Assembly (NCBI GenBank): GCA_017577405.1
Contig: PIUA01000021.1
Location: 1 to 64,000, forward strand
Direction of reading: 5' to 3'
DNA from: Bacillota bacterium
Lineage (GTDB): Bacteria; Bacillota; Limnochordia; Limnochordales; Limnochordaceae
Length of the DNA: 64,000 bases
The position numbers were made by a program, and so were the translations under genes. The notes under the pieces are model-generated. The model did not search any database, was not told the DNA's origin, and saw only the letters and a list, made by a program, of their open reading frames with translations. Each line of letters begins with the position of its first letter. The stretch's first letter is position 1. Of this stretch, positions 62,652 to 64,000 are shown one piece after another.

Positions 62652-63785
62652 ATGCCGCGCATGGCACCGCCCCTGCGGGGGCGACGGGGTGGGCTGAGGC
62701 CAGGGGATGAAGTGCTCCTACGGACGGACGTGCCCGTCCGGGCCGGCGTCTACCGGTGCCGGGTCCTGGATGTGGGGAGCGCTCAGATCCGCCTCTCCAT
62801 GCCTATGTTGGACGGGCGGGTGGTCTTGGTGCCCATCGGCGCCGCTGCCGAGCTGGAGACGGCCGACGGGGCCCGTCTCCGCTCCCGGGTGGTCGACCGG
62901 GTGACCGGGCCCGGCCGGTCCTTGGTCCTTGAACAGCCGGTCCCGCTTGCCGGCGGCGGGAGCGGACGGGCGTGCCCCTTGGTGGTCATCAGCAGCGGCA
63001 AGGGTGGGGTGGGCAAGAGCTGCCTGGCCGTCAACCTGGCCATCTTGCACGCCCGTGCGGGCTCCCACGTGCTCCTGATGGATCTGGATTTCGGGGCTGG
63101 GAATGTCGATCTGTTGCTGGGGATGGGGAGCGCTCCGGATCTGAGCCGGGTGGTCCGGGGTGAGCGGGCGTTGCGGGAGGTCGTGGTCGAACCGATCCCA
63201 TCCCTCCGCGTCCTCCTCGCGGGATCGGGGACCCGGGAAGTCGTCGAGATGACCGGCCTCCAGTACGAGTGGCTGGCCAGTGAGCTTCAGGAGCTGGGCC
63301 GAGAGGCCGATCTGATGATAGGAGACGTGAGCAGCGGGGTGAGCCAGCGTGTGACGTCGACGCTGGCCGCCGCCAGCCACCCGGTGGTGGTGACGACGCC
63401 CGAACCCCACGCCATCACCGATGCCTACGCGCTGCTCAAAGTCTTCCGGGAGCGCCACGGAACCCGGCCCTTCCATCTGGTGGTCAACATGGCCCGGAAT
63501 CGACGGGAAGGGGAACGGGTGGCGGCCAAAATGCAGTTCGCAGCCGAGCGGTTCTTGGGTCTGGAGCTCCAGCTGGCTGGGGTCCTCCCGTGGGATCCGG
63601 CCATGGCCGAAGCGGTCCGGCGCCAGCAGCCCCTGGCGGCTTGGCGGCCCCACGCTCCGGTGGTCCACGCTCTGGACCAGGTGGCGCGGACCCTCCTGGG
63701 GGGCCGAGCCGAGACCGCTCCCAGCCCTCGCTGGTCGGAGCGGATCGCGGCGTTCATGACCAGGAGGCCCCAGCGGAGCCTCTAG
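62652..63785 (+). CDS. PilZN/YcgR-N domain fused to MinD/FlhG-type ATPase
   Basis: Protein of 377 residues with two parts. Residues about 15-97 look like the N-terminal PilZN (YcgR-N) barrel: LRPGDEVLLRTDVPVRAGVYRCRVLDVG, then IRLSMPMLDGRVVLVPIG and SRVVDRV. Residues about 108-350 are a MinD/FlhG-class ATPase: SSGKGGVGKS at 114-123, MDLDFGAGNVDLLLG, and a Walker B near LMIGDVSSGVSQ. FlhG controls flagellar number and is normally preceded by an FlhF-binding helix, not by PilZN. No PilZ domain with RxxxR follows. ATG 62652 has GGAGGGACG upstream. Function is inferred: spatial regulator of flagella or chromosome near the pole. Confidence 0.82.
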   Translation: MPRMAPPLRGRRGGLRPGDEVLLRTDVPVRAGVYRCRVLDVGSAQIRLSMPMLDGRVVLVPIGAAAELETADGARLRSRVVDRVTGPGRSLVLEQPVPLAGGGSGRACPLVVISSGKGGVGKSCLAVNLAILHARAGSHVLLMDLDFGAGNVDLLLGMGSAPDLSRVVRGERALREVVVEPIPSLRVLLAGSGTREVVEMTGLQYEWLASELQELGREADLMIGDVSSGVSQRVTSTLAAASHPVVVTTPEPHAITDAYALLKVFRERHGTRPFHLVVNMARNRREGERVAAKMQFAAERFLGLELQLAGVLPWDPAMAEAVRRQQPLAAWRPHAPVVHALDQVARTLLGGRAETAPSPRWSERIAAFMTRRPQRSL

Positions 63786-63859
63786 CCGGCCCTTGACCGG
63801 GAGGACGGCCGCTCACCAGGGCGCCCCGCGGAACTGGCCATGAGCAGGGGGAGACTTCG

Positions 63860-64000
63860 ATGCAACCGGCCCATACCATACCTCCCTTACCTCAACCCTC
63901 CCGAGCCCGACGGCCCCGGGGTTACCAGATCCTCATCCTGAGCGATCCCGCCCGTCCGGCCCGCCGGCGCTATCTCTCCACCACCTTCGTCTACGCCCTC
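63860..64000 (+). CDS. Probable M23-type peptidase or envelope protein, N-terminal fragment (partial)
   Basis: Only 47 residues are visible before the window ends. A Pro/Arg-rich start is followed by YQILILSDPARPARRRYLSTTFVYAL, which resembles the short juxtamembrane strand that precedes the membrane helix in peptidoglycan peptidases (M23) often encoded near spo0J in Bacillota. ATG 63860 has GGGGGAG seven bases upstream. The assignment rests on a short resemblance and position, and is weak. Confidence 0.4.
   Translation, partial: MQPAHTIPPLPQPSRARRPRGYQILILSDPARPARRRYLSTTFVYAL

Overview
This window is about 64 kb of very GC-rich DNA carrying the chromosomal replication origin of what looks like a deep-branching, high-GC member of the Bacillota (Firmicutes). 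Evidence for this is the order remB-recF-yaaA-dnaN-dnaA-[oriC]-rpmH-rnpA-yidD-yidC-jag-rsmG-noc-soj-spo0J-[parS], the presence of noc, YlbF, DUF309 and YqhV-type genes, a T-box leader on serS, and textbook sigma-A promoters (TTGACA/TATAAT types). Frequent GTG and TTG starts with strong GGAGG sites fit such a genome. The closest named group (Limnochordia, Symbiobacteria or Thermaerobacter-like) is inference, not something the sequence proves.

Layout. 1-2.9 kb: tail of a sugar-binding protein and two ABC permeases with unusual insertions. 3-6.2 kb: PAP2 phosphatase, small exported protein, Na+/Ca2+ exchanger, MazG-like protein, a small tail-anchored protein. 6.3-9.4 kb: promoter plus a three-gene operon (cysteine synthase, JAMM protease, and a sulfur carrier-E1-rhodanese fusion) resembling a compacted CysO sulfur-transfer system. 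9.4-12.9 kb: orphan DNA methyltransferase, DUF3887 hydrolase, SdpI/SdpR pair. 13.1-16.8 kb: TAXI-type TRAP transporter operon. 17-20.6 kb: tRNA-Arg, CLC channel, GNAT, tRNA-Ser, FUN14 and DUF309 proteins. 20.7-25.5 kb: GldA/F/G-like ABC operon with a DUF4340 protein. 25.6-31.5 kb: LacI regulator, sugar ABC transporter and GH1 beta-glucosidase. 31.5-35 kb: tRNA-Ser, serS with a serine T-box, a glycosyltransferase and a candidate structured RNA. 35.2-36.4 kb: MFS transporter. 36.5-39.9 kb: pyruvate:ferredoxin oxidoreductase as two fused chains. 40-45 kb: glyA, leuD, leuC, trpB2. 45-47.4 kb: DUF2619, asnS, ylbF, tRNA-Ala. 47.4-57 kb: gyrA to dnaA, all leftward. 57-64 kb: rpmH to a PilZN-FlhG fusion and a likely M23 peptidase, all rightward.

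The two replication arms diverge at about 56.7-57.1 kb, where six DnaA-box-like 9-mers lie upstream of dnaA, and the flanking genes are transcribed away from the origin. Metabolically the window suggests a heterotroph that imports beta-glucosides and other sugars by ABC transporters, hydrolyses them with GH1, oxidises pyruvate with ferredoxin, and makes cysteine partly through a protein-bound sulfur carrier. No CRISPR array, insertion sequence, prophage or rRNA operon was seen.
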